Part shown: positions 24,727 to 32,798 of the stretch, piece after piece | How positions within the stretch are numbered: position 1 is the first letter of the stretch | How the letters are laid out: each line of letters starts with the position of its first letter | DNA from: JBOFSQ01 sp051651625 | GTDB taxonomy: Bacteria > Planctomycetota > Planctomycetia > Pirellulales > Thermoguttaceae | Assembly (NCBI GenBank): GCA_051651625.1 | Contig: JBOFSQ010000105.1 | Span: forward strand, 1-47,751 | Direction: 5' to 3' | DNA length: 47,751 nt | Position numbers and translations under genes: made by a program | The notes under the pieces: generated by a model | Database searches by the model: none | Told to the model about the DNA's origin: nothing | What the model saw: the letters and a program-made list of their open reading frames with translations, nothing else

Positions 24727-25166
24727 TATTTTTGAGTCCTTTCGCTTTTGATTAACGCGTTTGCAACCGCCTCGCACCCCCGAAGAGCGGCGCACAGGGT
24801 TTTCGTGTCGGTTACGAAAACAAAACAAGTGTTGTCATTGTCAAACAATTCAAGGTGCCAGCATAAGTTGCCGTTGCGCCGCCGTAACAGCACTTCCTTA
24901 CAGTTGAAAATGCACCGCATCAATTCCGCCGCTTCGTCACACCGTGTCGCAACGCTGCACGGTACACGGTCGAGGACGTCGGTGATTTGCAACCATATTT
25001 TCTCGGCGTTCGCTTCCGTGTGTTTTTCTAACGCGGTTGCAAGAATGACAGCTTCGCTGTGTGTTAAGACAAAAACGGCGTCTTCATCTTGGTCTGCCGC
25101 GAAGTTCGATAACGTGCGGCCCAGTTTTCTTATGCCGCGATAATCGGTCAAGTTCAATTCACCCAT
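24726..25166 (-). CDS. Hypothetical protein of the integrative element
   Basis: 146 residues, start MGELNLTDYRGIRKLGRTLS at 25166. No family recognised. Sequence has regular helical stretches (HSEAVILATALEKHTEANAEKIW; CDEAAELMRCIFNCKEVLL) and eight cysteines, then a more strand-like part (NLCWHLELFDNDNTCFVFVTD). The stop overlaps the start of the next gene by one base (TAATG), and its own start overlaps the stop of the upstream small gene by one base, so it is inside one transcription unit with the HTH genes and the replication protein. Could be a replication accessory or regulatory protein. Confidence 0.65.
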   Translation of the reverse strand: MGELNLTDYRGIRKLGRTLSNFAADQDEDAVFVLTHSEAVILATALEKHTEANAEKIWLQITDVLDRVPCSVATRCDEAAELMRCIFNCKEVLLRRRNGNLCWHLELFDNDNTCFVFVTDTKTLCAALRGCEAVANALIKSERTQK

Positions 25167-25354
25167 CAAACACCTGCCTTTTTCGCTTGCATCGCGGCGA
25201 CAAAGGCGGCGTTGTTTGCGCGGTTTTGGGCGGCGTTTTTTTCGGCGTTTTTGCGACACTTTTTTTCAATAGTTTTCGCAAATTCGGAGGCGAGATTCAA
25301 GTTTTTTTCGTGAATCTCGCGCGCGGTCAATGCGATGCCGGTTTGGAAAGTCAT
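25166..25354 (-). CDS. Small basic hypothetical protein
   Basis: 62 residues, start MTFQTGIALTAREIHEKNLN at 25354, overlapping the stop of the previous gene (ATGA). A GGGGGAG run precedes the ATG. The sequence is a lysine/alanine/asparagine-rich single long helix (EFAKTIEKKCRKNAEKNAAQNRANN), probably coiled-coil or nucleic-acid-binding. No family is recognised. Longer in-frame extensions upstream run through the overlapping HTH gene and are rejected. It is part of the coupled gene chain of the element. Confidence 0.6.
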   Translation of the reverse strand: MTFQTGIALTAREIHEKNLNLASEFAKTIEKKCRKNAEKNAAQNRANNAAFVAAMQAKKAGV

Positions 25355-25629
25355 ACTCCCCCCCCTTCCGTCTGCGTCGTTTCGACTTTCGCCGGTTTCC
25401 GATGGGAACGCAAGAAGTTCACAAGGTCTTCGCGCAAATACTTTGCTGGACACTTTTCTGCGGTTCCAAACCGAATGCACGCAAGTTGACCATCTTTGGT
25501 AAGTTGGTACACGGTTCTCTCGCTGCACCCCAAGAATTGGGCCGCCTGTTTGACGTTCAAAACCGGCGACTCGGTGGACGCTGGTTCGGGTGCCCTTTGC
25601 ACCCAAGGATTGTTCGATGTCTTGGCCAT
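25351..25629 (-). CDS. Excisionase-family HTH DNA-binding protein
   Basis: 92 residues, start MAKTSNNPWVQRAPEP at 25629 with AAAGG about seven bases upstream. Residues about 25-80 form an HTH_17/excisionase domain: LNVKQAAQFLGCSERTVYQLTKDGQL, then FGTAEKCPAKYLREDLVNFL. The upstream in-frame extension is not supported by a ribosome site. It is coupled to the following small gene by ATGA overlap. As the second MerR-like protein of the element it could be the excisionase (RDF) or an operon regulator. Confidence 0.8.
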   Translation of the reverse strand: MAKTSNNPWVQRAPEPASTESPVLNVKQAAQFLGCSERTVYQLTKDGQLACIRFGTAEKCPAKYLREDLVNFLRSHRKPAKVETTQTEGGGV

Positions 25630-25887
25630 AGTTAACCTTTCTGTAGACGTTTTCTTTGTGAAGCGGCGAAGTGCTGCTACGCTGCAACAGTCGCCGTTGC
25701 TTGCGACGTGCAGGCGTAAAGATACCAACCCAGTGAGTGTCTTGCAAGCGTTTTTTCGCGCCGTTTGCAAGGTGTCCGCATTGTGTCCGCGTTGTCTGTA
25801 TTCTGTCTGCGTTCTGTCCGCGTCGGCGCATAAAAAAAGCCGCCCGTGAAGGTGGCTCGATGCGGTCTTGTCGATTGTCAAACGAGA

Positions 25888-26643
25888 TTATTCGTGCTTT
25901 TTCGCGTACCTCTTCGCAGCTTTGCTAATCATACCATTTCCTTTGTGGATACCTTCCTCTTTGGCGATGTCGGCCCAAAGCGTGTTGGGATTCCGTCCCT
26001 GCTCTTGGCTTTTAAGATGCCATCGGCGTTTGTCCGTTTCGGTTGCCCCGATTTTCGGATTATAGACACCTTCGTATTGTGGCGGCGTAGCGGTCGCGTT
26101 GCTCGGCGCGGATGCGGCTTGCGATAGGTATGAAGGGTTTGTTTTGCTCTTGTGAAGCGACTCGAAGTATTCTTCCAATTCTTGTGGCCAAATATGAGCC
26201 CCGATATGTAACGGTAGTCGCAACCCCTTAATCGCGGAATCAATGTGGGTACTTACAACCGTTAATTGCCGAATGTAACCCGCTCTCATATAATCTTCAA
26301 GAAAAACACCGACATCTTTCGCTCTGATTATCCCGCACATCCCTGAGACTGCCGCGACCAAAAAACGCAACCCTTTTGCCACTTCACCGAATCCTTGCGG
26401 TGGGGACACAATCTCATTTTCGATTTCCGTGAGTGAATCACAAAGTTGTCTCGCAATTTCGTAAGAGGGTAAATCGTTTTCTGTATATTCGTCGATTTCT
26501 TTTTCTAGGCACTCGCGCAACGTGTTTGCTTGTTTTACAATGGCACTTGCTTTCGCCAGTAACTCACCGATATTCGGCGCGAGTGGCGTTTCGGCGGTGG
26601 CGGTCGTCTGCGTTTCAAGAGAATGCGTTTGTGCTTATTGCAT
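25888..26643 (-). pseudogene. Hypothetical protein with stop at codon 3
   Basis: An open frame of 210 residues from a TTG at 26520 extends in frame further upstream with protein-like sequence (LETQTTATAETPLAPNIGEL, LAKASAIVKQANTL). The only well-placed start is ATG at 26643, with AAGGA upstream, but it is followed by CAA and TAA (26635-26637). So the gene either has a nonsense mutation at codon 3, uses a rare non-ATG start, or contains a base-call error. The body is helical with a middle block SGMCGIIRAKDVGVFLEDYMRAGYIRQL; the C-terminal part (KRRWHLKSQEQGRNPNTLWADIAKEEGI) looks DNA-binding. No family recognised. Confidence 0.55.
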
Positions 26644-26822
26644 AGATGGAATCCTTCCAAAAAAGAAAACGCTGGTCGATAGTTGCGGGGAGTTAGTGAA
26701 TTCCGTCCAAACTCAACCCGCTTCTAATCACTTGACGGCGCGGTTGCAACACGCAGTCCGTCTTCCAGCATCGAGAATCATACCAGCGTCCCCTTCTTTG
26801 TGAAGCGGGCTGTATTGTTTTT

Positions 26823-27251
26823 TCAATCGCCGGTCGTCCGCTGCTGCGATTCCACCAGCGGGGCGACAAGGGCGGCGTATTGTGGCAAGATGTTGATCAC
26901 TGCTTGGTTGCAAGCGATTGAGTCGGCGTGACCCGGCGCATCAATTCCGAACAGTTTACGTTCGGATTCGAGTATTTTCAGGACTATCGCACCAGCGGCG
27001 ATGTCGCCGGTCTTTGCGGCCTCCCAGTGTGCTTGTAAGAGTGCTGCGTATTGTTCACGTTTTTGCGCCACCAACATTTCGCGGCTTTCGTTGCCGTAAG
27101 TTTTGAGCGATTCGATAACGTCGGTTCGGATCGTCTCGTGAGAGCATCCCAGTTTGTCGGCGACGGCGCGTAGCGAGTTTCCTTCGAGATACATTTTCGT
27201 CGCTTCGTCGCGTCTGCCCGTGATCTTTGCGGTTTTCCGTAGTGCTGGCAT
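26823..27251 (-). CDS. HTH protein, terminase-small-subunit-like
   Basis: 142 residues, start MPALRKTAKITGRRDEATKM at 27251 with AAGGA about nine bases upstream. Residues 15-45 form a helix-turn-helix (ATKMYLEGNSLRAVADKLGC, then SHETIRTDV). The second half (HWEAAKTGDIAAGAIVLKIL, then ESERKLFGID) resembles proteins near phage terminases and resolvase-type HTH proteins. Function unknown; it could regulate the operon or bind the iteron motifs just upstream. It is the first gene of the element's leftward gene block. Confidence 0.65.
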   Translation of the reverse strand: MPALRKTAKITGRRDEATKMYLEGNSLRAVADKLGCSHETIRTDVIESLKTYGNESREMLVAQKREQYAALLQAHWEAAKTGDIAAGAIVLKILESERKLFGIDAPGHADSIACNQAVINILPQYAALVAPLVESQQRTTGD

Positions 27252-27645
27252 TGTCAAATTCCTTGTGTCAAGTTTTTTTGCGTCTCTCGCTTCGCTTGGT
27301 GCGAGTTTAGCGCGTTGGCATGTTTTGTCAAGTCACCCCTCAAACGTGCGTTAGGAGTGAACGTGGTGCGTTGTTTTTGTGAGAGTGAGTCTTTGCGTAC
27401 AGTGGTTACAATAAGTCGCCGGTAGTGGGTTCAAAACAGCACTTCGCCAAGTAGTTCGCCAAGTTGCGCCTTAAGGGTGCGCAACTTGGCAACTTGGCAA
27501 TGTGCGACGTTTTACGGTGTTTGCGACAAGCGCAACTTGGCAAAGTGGTTCTAACTTGGCAAAGTGGTTTGTTTGCTATCTATCGCGGGTGTTTGCATTA
27601 TGTCGCCGGTGTTTGCGGAGTGTAAGCTGCACCGTGCTTTAAGTT
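27252..27645. repeat. Right copy of inverted repeat, iteron-like motifs, probable control region
   Basis: Contains the right copy of the 45-bp inverted repeat at 27483-27527, ACTTCGCCAAGT at 27441-27452 and two copies of ACTTGGCAAAGTGGTT at 27535-27550 and 27554-27569. It lies upstream of the first gene of the block and probably holds its promoter. No convincing gene: the plus frame at 27564 lacks family signals. Confidence 0.75.
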
Positions 27646-27940
27646 TCACACTGGGACGCATTCGGTTTGCCGTTTGCGTCGTGAAGGAGTCGGGGCGGAA
27701 GGAGAGACACTTCCCATTTTGTCGGGGATGTCATTTTCGGCGATGGTCTTTTGAGTAGCCATTGCCGTCGAACGGATAAGCATGGTAACCGCCGACTTAA
27801 TCGCATCGGGGAGAGAATCCCAAGACCGGATCACTTCGGCGAGTTCGGGTGAGTTTTGCACACTTCCGACACAAAACGCTCGCGCTTCTGCACACTCAAA
27901 AGACCGAGACCCCGTATTTTCTAGGCTTTCGATAGACGGT
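27646..27940 (-). CDS. Detached integrase C-terminal segment
   Basis: On the minus strand an open frame runs from the attachment core at 27941 through to a stop at 27646. A GTG at 27861 could start a 71-residue protein (MQNSPELAEVIRSWDSLPD), but no ribosome site is seen. Segments like PELAEVIRSWDSLPDAIKSA resemble the conserved C-terminal helix I recall from planctomycete integrases. Joining attL and attR as in the excised circle places this segment in frame after HARQES of the integrase, giving KPSIESLENTG.. onward. So it is best read as the true C-terminus of the integrase, separated by integration. Confidence 0.7.
27864..27901. repeat. 38-bp direct repeat shared with the integrase 3' part
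   Basis: The sequence from TTCCGACACAAAACGCTCGC to CACTCAAAA occurs at 20913-20950 inside the integrase and here near attR, with one mismatch, in the same orientation. In the circular form the copies would be about 170 bp apart. Confidence 0.85.
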
Positions 27941-27966
27941 TTCGATTCCTGCCGGGCGTGGTGGGG
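27941..27966 (+). other. attR, 26-bp attachment core
   Basis: Exact copy of attL (20794-20819), here without the rest of the tRNA; marks the right end of the element. Confidence 0.9.
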
Positions 27967-28067
27967 CGGGTTTAGCCCCGTTATGGGTCTACCAAAGTCT
28001 GTTTGAATCGCGTACCAAAAGCGACGAGGCCACTACCGTGCGAACGCCAACGCACGGTGCGAACCGT

Positions 28068-29450
28068 TCACGCAATTCCGAGTCGCTTCTGCATCTCTTC
28101 GAGCGGAATCTGTTTCGTCTCTGGCATGATGCGGAGAACCCAAACGAGTTGCAAGACCATCATTCCAGCGAAGCCGAAAAAGATTGTCGCCGGACCGAGC
28201 ATCGCCAAGAGTGGCGGAAACAGCATCGAAATCACCGCCGCCAATACCCAGTGGACAAACGAACCGAGTGCTTGTCCTTGGGCACGAATCGTGTTCGGGA
28301 AAATCTCGCCGATGAAAACCCATATACACGCACCCTGACCAAATGCGTGCGACGCGATGAAGACCATCAGTGCTCCGAGTACAACAAAAACAGTCGCGGG
28401 AGGTGCGGTGCCATCAGCGAATCCTGCTCCGTATTTCGCAAACACCATGCCCACAACACCGAGACTCAAAATGTAACCGAACGAACCGACAAGCATAAGT
28501 CGTCGTCTTCCGAAATGGTCGATCACGACCATCGCCGCCATCGTGAAGATGAGGTTGGTTAGTCCGATGATGACCGGAAAAAACATCGCCATCGACGGAC
28601 TCGCCCCCGCCATCTTAAAAACCTGCGGCGCGTAGTAGAGAATCGCGTTAATTCCTGAAAGTTGGTTAAATGCCGCCATACAAATCGCCAAGAAAATCGG
28701 GAATCGAAAACGATAGCAGAAAAAACGTTCACGTTCGCCTTGCGATTCGTCGCGGATCGCGTCTTGAATAATGCGAACTTCTTCGTCAACGTTTTCGCTG
28801 TCGGTGCCGAGTTTTTTCAAGATGTTTGTCGCTTCGGCAACACGTCCGCGTCCGATGAGCCAGCGAGGACTTTCCGGCACGATGAAGAGCAGTACAAAAA
28901 ACGCCGCCGCCGGAATCGCTTCAACGCCGAACATCCACCGCCACGCAACGTCGTTACTCGCAGCTCCCGCGATGACGAAGTTTGAAAAGAACGCCAGCAA
29001 AATACCGAGCACGATATTAAACTGCGTCACCGCAACGAGTACGCCGCGGGTTTTGGCGGGTGCGATTTCAGCGGTGTAAAGCGGCGAGACGACCGACGCC
29101 CCGCCAACCGCGATTCCGCCAAGAAACCGAAAGAACAGAAACGACGCCCAGTCCCACGGAAACGCACTCCCCAACGCCGAAACGAAATAGAACACCGCCA
29201 GCACAACGAGCGTCGGTTTTCGTCCGAGACTGTTTGCCGGGTACTGCGCCGTCGCGGCTCCGAGAATCGTGCCGATCAGTGCAATGCCGACGGTGAAACC
29301 GAGCCACCAGTCGTCGAGAGAGAATTGCGACTTGAGTGCATCGACCGTCCCCGAAATGACGGCGGTGTCAAACCCAAACAAGAGTCCGCCAAGCGCGGCG
29401 ATCACCGCACTGCGAATGACCAGTGACGAAGTTTTTGATGTGGCTGTCAT
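28068..29450 (-). CDS. Sugar porter (MFS) transporter
   Basis: 460 residues, 12 predicted membrane helices. Sugar-porter motifs: LFGFDTAVISG in helix 1, LGRKPT, PESPRWLI after helix 6, QLSGINAILYYAP in helix 7, FGRRRLMLVG and PETK at the C-terminus. This family (XylE/GalP/GLUT) moves hexoses or pentoses, usually with protons, across the inner membrane. The start at 29450 (MTATSKTSS) has GGAG ten bases upstream; an ATG 42 bases earlier lacks one. It is the first host gene after attR; the GH32 sugar hydrolase 5 kb away may be metabolically related, but they are not in one operon. Confidence 0.92.
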   Translation of the reverse strand: MTATSKTSSLVIRSAVIAALGGLLFGFDTAVISGTVDALKSQFSLDDWWLGFTVGIALIGTILGAATAQYPANSLGRKPTLVVLAVFYFVSALGSAFPWDWASFLFFRFLGGIAVGGASVVSPLYTAEIAPAKTRGVLVAVTQFNIVLGILLAFFSNFVIAGAASNDVAWRWMFGVEAIPAAAFFVLLFIVPESPRWLIGRGRVAEATNILKKLGTDSENVDEEVRIIQDAIRDESQGERERFFCYRFRFPIFLAICMAAFNQLSGINAILYYAPQVFKMAGASPSMAMFFPVIIGLTNLIFTMAAMVVIDHFGRRRLMLVGSFGYILSLGVVGMVFAKYGAGFADGTAPPATVFVVLGALMVFIASHAFGQGACIWVFIGEIFPNTIRAQGQALGSFVHWVLAAVISMLFPPLLAMLGPATIFFGFAGMMVLQLVWVLRIMPETKQIPLEEMQKRLGIA

Positions 29451-29702
29451 TTTGGTTGTGCTCCGAAAAGAATGGGGGGACGTGGAATTCATCCGTGAAC
29501 GCTGACCACTGGTCTACTTGCGTAACCAATCGAGTGCGGCGTCAAGTTTTGGAAGTTTGTTTCCACAACTTGACAGTTTTGAGTGGTTTTGGAAGTTTGG
29601 CTCCAAAGCTCCCGTGAATTTGGGCTGTGTTATACAAAACGGTATGAAGTTGTGACAGTAACGCGGTCACTCGCTTACGCTTCGCGTTCTGATTTTTTGC
29701 CG
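29451..29702. repeat. Intergenic with repeat motifs, incl. family B at 29668-29694
   Basis: Direct copies of TTTTGGAAGTTTG at about 29546 and 29587, partly inverted with TCCACAACTTGACAG, and a family B copy. No gene seen. Confidence 0.6.
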
Positions 29703-31004
29703 CTACGGTGCGGCAAACTCCGCGACAAGATGCCTTTCCATCACGTCAATTTGCGTTCTAAAATCGTTCCAGTTTTGCACTTGTTTGGGAATGCGTACAG
29801 CAAGTTTTTCGACAATGCCTCCGTATCCGCACAATTCACCAACGCGATCTTTTTTCGTGACATCTTTTTCCGACGGGAAAATGAAGCAGCCGTGTTCGAC
29901 TTTCAATACGTGCATGTACGAGATTATCTGACGCAAATCACCGCTGTCAACACTTTCGTCAAGCCGTTTGTATTTCGCGTCGGCAACAAGACGCGAGTTG
30001 TAGAAGTCAGGGAAACAAGACGGCTTCGCGGACTCTCTGAAAATAGGAACTGGACTCGTACCAGTTTTATTTTTTGGATGGACGAAAGCAGGAACGAGAA
30101 TCGTTGCCAAGTATTCTTCCCACAGCCACGCGCCGTCGAATAAAATCCCGTAGATCGGCTCGTTGGTGTCGCTGCCGTATTTTAGTTTCTCGTGACGCAA
30201 AATCCGAAGACAGATTGTTTGCAGGTTTCGATAGACGTGAAAATAAGGGTGGTTGAGCGGTTTGAGGTTTTGTTTGACAACGGTTTCGCGCTGGTGGCGA
30301 TGATAGGTCGGCGTGGCGGTGTCAATTTTTGCAGCGTTTTCTCTGGTGATTGCGTCGCTCGTCAAAACGCCGCAACAAAACCGATGCGCGCGGATAAACT
30401 CAAGCGTATGGCGAATAAGCTGCGTGATGTAATTGTCGCAACTGTGCTCGCGCGTGCTGTACGCAACTTTGCCGCCGAACGGAATGTTGTGCCGAAGATG
30501 GCGACCGACATCAATCACGCCGCGAACATTGGCATCGTTGTACTCACGTTTTTGGTAACTCTTGAAAACGCCATGACGCAAAGCACGATTGAGAAAGTAC
30601 GGAAACAAGTACAGCAAAAAATCGAACACGTCTTCGCGTTCTTGCGTGTGTCGCCAATCAAACAAGTTGAAGCGGAAAACTTTTTGAAGCATGTAGTGCA
30701 AAAAATAGTCGTGATCTTCGTCTTGTGCAAAACGCGACCGGATTCTCACCTGCGTACCGTTGACGCCAATAAAACCCATCACATTGTTGGTGGTCAACTT
30801 GTTGCCGCCCAAATCGAAAATCTTTCCGTCGCCGATTTTGTCTTGGCTCTCGCGCAAACAGTGCGGAAACACCAGCAAACCGCTATTTTCGTCTTGCAAC
30901 GACGTTATCGACCGACCAGCAATCTGTTGCAAGTTTTTGTGGTCAGCGTCGCTGATGTCACACTTTCCGCAGTTGTTGTCGGTGGTTTTGATTGTTGTGA
31001 CCAT
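29703..31004 (-). CDS. mcrC: McrC-like subunit of a 5-methylcytosine restriction system
   Basis: 433 residues. McrC is the nuclease partner of McrB GTPase and cuts DNA containing modified cytosine. The C-terminal PD-(D/E)XK nuclease is visible: D333 in FPDFYNSR, D342-A-K344 in VADAKYK and a conserved Q further on (LRQIISYM). The N-terminal and middle parts match the McrBC-subunit-C pattern (RGVIDVGRHLRHNIPFGGKV; LKPLNHPYFHVYRNL). The ATG at 31004 is chosen; a GTG three codons earlier is possible. It follows mcrB on the same strand but is separated by 234 bp of repeat DNA, unusual for this pair. Confidence 0.88.
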   Translation of the reverse strand: MVTTIKTTDNNCGKCDISDADHKNLQQIAGRSITSLQDENSGLLVFPHCLRESQDKIGDGKIFDLGGNKLTTNNVMGFIGVNGTQVRIRSRFAQDEDHDYFLHYMLQKVFRFNLFDWRHTQEREDVFDFLLYLFPYFLNRALRHGVFKSYQKREYNDANVRGVIDVGRHLRHNIPFGGKVAYSTREHSCDNYITQLIRHTLEFIRAHRFCCGVLTSDAITRENAAKIDTATPTYHRHQRETVVKQNLKPLNHPYFHVYRNLQTICLRILRHEKLKYGSDTNEPIYGILFDGAWLWEEYLATILVPAFVHPKNKTGTSPVPIFRESAKPSCFPDFYNSRLVADAKYKRLDESVDSGDLRQIISYMHVLKVEHGCFIFPSEKDVTKKDRVGELCGYGGIVEKLAVRIPKQVQNWNDFRTQIDVMERHLVAEFAAP

Positions 31005-31020
31005 TTTCGCCACCAGTGTA

Positions 31021-31235
31021 TTTGTAAACGTTCACGGTTGATGCCGATGTCCGTCATTCCCGCGTAGGCGGGAATCCATCCTGACGGCACTTCGTGGACG
31101 CTATGTCTGCTCTCACGCTTCACTCGCTTACGCTTCCCGCTCCGATTCACCGCCACAACGGCAACCCGCATTCTTTCGGATGGATTCCCGCCGAGTACGC
31201 GGGAATGACGAAACATGGCGTGAACGGTTACCCGG
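31021..31235. repeat. Family A/B repeats between mcrB and mcrC
   Basis: Family A copies at 31052-31081 and 31178-31210 in opposite orientation with a family B copy at 31121-31147 between them. The outer ends have GTTCACGGTT and GTGAACGGTTAC. So the whole block looks like one composite unit inserted between the two genes. Confidence 0.85.
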
Positions 31236-31238
31236 CTT

Positions 31239-32705
31239 CTATTCGTCATACGCTTTTTTGAGCGCACCCAACTTCCCTTCCGCATCGTGCGCACCGCGCA
31301 AGTATTCAAACAAAACACCCTTGAGATGATAATCCCACAACTCTTGATAACCGCCGTCTTTCGCATTCAAGAAATACGCCGCGCCAATGTGATAGGACGA
31401 ATTCAAACCTTCAATCTTGTCAATCGCGGCGTTCAACCGTTTCATCCGCGCGATTGATTCGTCCGTTAGTGAAGACCGCATTGCATTTGCACTGTCATCA
31501 GCGGTGATCTCCTTCCACGCAAAACGTCGCCGCATCGCAAACTCCATGCTCTCAACGCTGCGGTCAATGTCGTTCATCGTGCCGATAACGTAAACATTTT
31601 CGGGAACGAAAAAACCGTGATAGAACTCATCGCTTTCTTCAACGAGATTTTGATACTGCGTATTCACCCGCCCCTTTTCGCTGCGATAGCCAGAATCTAT
31701 CGCAAAGAATAACTCGCCGAAAATTTTAGAAACCTCACCACGATTGATCTCGTCAATGATGAAGACGAAGTTTTGCCCTGCGTTTTTCAACGCTCGTTTG
31801 CAAAACTCCTTGAACACGCCATTCTTGCGTTCAAAGACGACGTTGTCGCCCTTCTTTCGTGGACGCAATCCCTCAACAAAATCGGTGTAATCGTATGACG
31901 GGTGAAATTGAACGAAAGCAATTTGATCATCATTGCCATTCGCCAATTCTTTGGCGACTTTTTTCGCCAAAAACGTTTTGCCAGTTCCGGGCGCGCCGGT
32001 TAAGACGAGATTCTTGTTGCGTATGAAAAGTTCGGCGATGTTGCTAATGGTGACTGGACGCCACGGAATACCTTCGCCGTAGAATATGTATGCGTACAAA
32101 AGGCCGTTGTTCACTGGGTTTTCAGCGCGTATACCAAGTTTGCCAAACCCGCTCGCCAGTAATCCGAACAGGTCTGTGTCATCACCGGCAGAAATTGCCT
32201 TGGCAATGCTTTCGCGGTGTTTGGGGGAAATAATCGCCAAGTTGGTTTCTGGATTGGTGATAAACTTTCTCGCATTGGCAACGCCACCGGGCATTGGGAC
32301 AGCACTGCGTTTTTGTTTCAGTTTCAAAAATGTTTTAACCCAAACATTTTGGTGTATTCCCGTTGGTGCGATTGCTCGTTTGTCATCGTACTCGTTTAAT
32401 TCCTTCTTCATTGCGGCATTGGCGTCGCAATAACTGACAATTTGTCCAATGAGGTGGAGCAGATCGTGTTCTTTTGTGCCTTTCGATTCGTCTAGCATTT
32501 GCGTAAACGAAAAACCTTTCTTCACTTTGGTCTTTGCAATCAACGCTTCCAGATCAACGCCTTCGACATCAAACGCCTCAAACTCGCGGAGTTTGTCTTG
32601 CGCTTTCTGGAAGTAGAAGTCTGGCGACTTTGCAATGTCCTGTATTTGTGACGTTTGCCAAACAGCCAACAGTGCGTCTCGGTTTTGTTCAAAAAACTTA
32701 TTCAT
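31239..32705 (-). CDS. mcrB: McrB-like AAA+ GTPase
   Basis: 488 residues. McrB-type AAA+ motor of the McrBC restriction system. Features: Walker A GAPGTGKT (237-244), Walker B IIDEINRGEVSK (about 317-328) and the McrB signature MNDID (377-381, the MNxxD GTP-specificity motif), with RRRFAW as arginine finger/sensor. Residues 1-210 form an N-terminal part of unknown fold, probably the DNA-binding module, unlike the E. coli DUF3578 domain as far as I can see. GGAG lies eight bases before the ATG. It pairs with mcrC downstream. Confidence 0.9.
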   Translation of the reverse strand: MNKFFEQNRDALLAVWQTSQIQDIAKSPDFYFQKAQDKLREFEAFDVEGVDLEALIAKTKVKKGFSFTQMLDESKGTKEHDLLHLIGQIVSYCDANAAMKKELNEYDDKRAIAPTGIHQNVWVKTFLKLKQKRSAVPMPGGVANARKFITNPETNLAIISPKHRESIAKAISAGDDTDLFGLLASGFGKLGIRAENPVNNGLLYAYIFYGEGIPWRPVTISNIAELFIRNKNLVLTGAPGTGKTFLAKKVAKELANGNDDQIAFVQFHPSYDYTDFVEGLRPRKKGDNVVFERKNGVFKEFCKRALKNAGQNFVFIIDEINRGEVSKIFGELFFAIDSGYRSEKGRVNTQYQNLVEESDEFYHGFFVPENVYVIGTMNDIDRSVESMEFAMRRRFAWKEITADDSANAMRSSLTDESIARMKRLNAAIDKIEGLNSSYHIGAAYFLNAKDGGYQELWDYHLKGVLFEYLRGAHDAEGKLGALKKAYDE

Positions 32706-32771
32706 TTTGATTTCTCCGCTGCTGCGTTATGCGTAGGCGATGGACGTGATATACAGCGGGTAAGGACGCTG

Positions 32772-32798
32772 CACTCGCTTACGCTTCGCGTTCCGATT
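32772..32798 (-). repeat. Family B repeat between mcrB and the Rpn remnant
   Basis: CACTCGCTTACGCTTCGCGT type, reverse orientation. Confidence 0.8.

Larger units (their letters stand above)
20794..27966. mobile_element. 7.2 kb integrative element in tRNA-Arg
   Basis: Bounded by 26-bp direct repeats, the left one being the tRNA 3' end. It carries, all on the minus strand, a tyrosine integrase next to attL, a prim-pol/RecA-like replication protein, two excisionase-like HTH proteins, small unknown proteins and an HTH protein. No structural, conjugation or defence genes are recognised, so it is probably a satellite or plasmid-like integrative element, mobilised by helpers or moving on its own in a way not visible here. 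Inner 45-bp inverted repeats and iteron-like motifs flank the gene block. Confidence 0.88.

Noticed and set aside
27564..27758. Plus-strand 64-residue gene in the element's control region
   Set aside because: No ribosome site or family; overlaps the integrase tail segment on the other strand.
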